Source: Chitinispirillales bacterium ANBcel5
Lineage (GTDB): Bacteria > Fibrobacterota > Chitinivibrionia > Chitinivibrionales > Chitinispirillaceae
DNA length: 64,000 nucleotides
Assembly: GCA_029688955.1 (NCBI GenBank)
Contig: JARUKZ010000005.1
Location: 62,001 to 126,000 of the forward strand
Reading direction: 5' to 3'
In this document: in pieces, positions 62,651 through 64,000 of the stretch
Numbering within the stretch: position 1 is the first letter of the stretch
Layout of the letters: each line of letters begins with the position of its first letter
Notes under the pieces: generated by a model
What the model saw: the letters and a program-made list of their open reading frames with translations, nothing else
Database searches by the model: none
Told to the model about the DNA's origin: nothing
Program-made: the position numbers and the translations under genes

Positions 62651-64000
62651 ATGGTAGAAAAAATATCGGGAAGTATCAAAAACTCTAAAGAAAAAAAGTC
62701 GATTCATGATTGGGATATCAGGTTTAAGGGAATGACTGCAGAAGATATCCGTAGTGCCTTTTTAAACAATCTTGAGTACAGCATTGCCAAAGATCGCTAT
62801 TCTGTGAATACCTATGATGAGTTTTTGAGCTTATGTTACTCAGTCAGAGAGCGGATTATAGAACGGTGGATAAAGAGTCGTCAAAAGTATCATGGAGATA
62901 ATGTGAAGAGGGTTTATTACCTTTCCATGGAATTTTTAATGGGACGACTTCTTGGTGATAATATTATGAATCTTCAGCTCACGGAATCCTGTGAAAAAGC
63001 CATGAAGGATTTAGATCTGAATATTGAAGAACTACTTGATCAGGAACATGACGCTGGATTAGGTAATGGTGGTCTTGGAAGACTTGCTGCCTGTTACCTC
63101 GATTCCATGGCTACTCTTAGGCTTCCCTCAGTCGGTTATGGAATACGTTATGATTTTGGAATTTTTAATCAGAAAATTCAGGATGGCTATCAACACGAAA
63201 CTCCAGAGCAGTGGTTACAGCTTAGAAATCCCTGGGAGATTGAGCGTCCAGAGTATAAAGTGACTATAAAGTATTACGGAAAGGTTATGTATTACCGGGA
63301 ACCAAATGGTCATCTTCAGGTTAATTGGATAGATACCGAGGATGTCATTGCTCTTCCCTACGATATGCCGATACCGGGGTATGGAGTAAATAACGTAAAT
63401 ACATTACGACTGTGGTCAGCCCGGAGTGCAGAGGAATTTAATCTTCAATTTTTCAATAACGGAGATTACATTGGGGCATGTCAGGATAAACTCAACAGCG
63501 AAAATATCTCTAAAGTTCTTTATCCAAATGATAATAATATCTCTGGACGGGAACTTCGGTTAAAACAACAGTACTTTTTCTCCTCTGCTTCACTGCAGGA
63601 CATAATAAGAAGATTTCTTCAATCTAATAGTGATTTCACCAAATTTCCCGAAAAAGTATCTATTCAACTGAATGATACTCATCCAGCTATTTCTATTGTT
63701 GAACTTATGCGACTTCTTCTTGATGAACACAAGCTTGGCTGGGATGAAGCCTGGGATATTGTTACACGTACCTTTGCTTATACCAATCATACACTCATGC
63801 CAGAAGCGCTTGAAAAGTGGTCGGTGGGACTGATGAAGCACTTACTGCCGCGTCTAATGGAAATTATTTACGAGATAAACCATCGCTTTTTACGTCAGGT
63901 TTCGTATAAATTTCCCGGGGATACGGATCGTATGGCAAGAATGTCTATCATCGAAGAGGGCGCTGAGCAACAGGTTAGAATGGCCTATCTTGGCATAGTA
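62651..64000 (+). CDS. glgP: Glycogen/starch phosphorylase, N-terminal 450 residues (partial)
   Basis: Runs off the right edge. ATG 62651 has GAGGGG upstream. YYLSMEFLMGRLLGDNIMNL, DAGLGNGGLGRLAACYLDSMATL, GYGIRYDFGIFNQKI, TLRLWSARS, and QLNDTHPAISIVELMRLLL followed by NHTLMPEALEKW are the conserved glycogen phosphorylase blocks. It releases glucose-1-phosphate from storage glucan; the pyridoxal-phosphate lysine is beyond the window. No other glycogen genes are seen. Confidence 0.95.
   Translation, partial: MVEKISGSIKNSKEKKSIHDWDIRFKGMTAEDIRSAFLNNLEYSIAKDRYSVNTYDEFLSLCYSVRERIIERWIKSRQKYHGDNVKRVYYLSMEFLMGRLLGDNIMNLQLTESCEKAMKDLDLNIEELLDQEHDAGLGNGGLGRLAACYLDSMATLRLPSVGYGIRYDFGIFNQKIQDGYQHETPEQWLQLRNPWEIERPEYKVTIKYYGKVMYYREPNGHLQVNWIDTEDVIALPYDMPIPGYGVNNVNTLRLWSARSAEEFNLQFFNNGDYIGACQDKLNSENISKVLYPNDNNISGRELRLKQQYFFSSASLQDIIRRFLQSNSDFTKFPEKVSIQLNDTHPAISIVELMRLLLDEHKLGWDEAWDIVTRTFAYTNHTLMPEALEKWSVGLMKHLLPRLMEIIYEINHRFLRQVSYKFPGDTDRMARMSIIEEGAEQQVRMAYLGIV

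Overview
The window spans a bacterial replication origin and about 57 kb to its left. The right end carries the conserved origin block: rpmH, rnpA, yidD, yidC, mnmE, mnmG, rsmG, parA, parB, an M23 peptidase and a bactofilin on the minus strand, with dnaA and dnaN diverging on the plus strand. Two parS sites flank mnmG, and DnaA boxes lie on both sides of dnaN. The cell is Gram-negative: it has outer-membrane beta-barrels, SurA-type and FKBP-type periplasmic isomerases, lipoproteins, and large secreted proteins with C-terminal sorting-like tails. Two tandem lamin-tail/CotH surface proteins, secreted carbohydrate-binding-like domains and a moderately AT-rich base composition would fit a Fibrobacterota (Chitinispirillia-like) or neighbouring FCB-group bacterium. 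That placement is inference; no rRNA is present to test it.

Layout. 1-2.5 kb: end of a peptide-type ABC importer (binding-protein tail and two permeases). 2.7-7 kb: a small secreted protein, a helical-repeat secreted protein, hisD and a DUF488 protein. 7.2-14.2 kb: rseP, a PP2C phosphatase fused to an anti-sigma-type kinase, coaE, a polyprenyl-phosphate sugar transferase, a Wzi-like outer-membrane protein and a cysteine-cluster protein. 14.2-19.3 kb, mostly minus strand: a membrane-anchored AraC-type regulator with an extracytoplasmic carbohydrate-binding-like domain, a geranylgeranyl-reductase-family flavoprotein with its own ferredoxin, a short transcript with promoter and terminator, a ParB-like protein and a glycosyltransferase. 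19.4-22.7 kb: a membrane protein, a methyltransferase, a ferric-reductase-like flavoprotein and a DUF1540 protein. 22.7-24.7 kb: a gene-free stretch with structured hairpins, an 82-bp direct repeat with an internal inverted repeat, and a tandem array of about 85-bp units. 24.7-36.8 kb: an unknown protein, an FKBP lipoprotein, the CotH pair and a large outer-membrane protein. 36.9-47.3 kb: tRNA-Lys, mfd, two parvulin-type isomerases (one with 20 five-residue repeats), a methyltransferase, an FtsE-like ATPase and two nucleotide-sugar enzymes. 47.3-60 kb: origin block. 60-64 kb: an outer-membrane-like protein, an EEP-family hydrolase and the start of glycogen phosphorylase.

The most unusual structure is at 23991-24580. 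There, 27 copies of CTTGCG and one CTTGCA recur every 21 or 22 bp, grouped four to an 85-bp higher-order unit. This is two DNA helical turns per site, so all sites face one side of the helix. No coding frame runs through it, and two more CTTGCG sites, again 21 bp apart, lie about 430 bp upstream. I do not recognise this system.

Other points of interest are a roughly 90-nt terminated transcript or leader in front of the ferredoxin gene, a second cluster of perfect DnaA boxes downstream of dnaN, and two genes (rnpA and the 33.4-kb outer-membrane gene) whose conserved N-terminal sequence lies upstream of any ATG, GTG or TTG.
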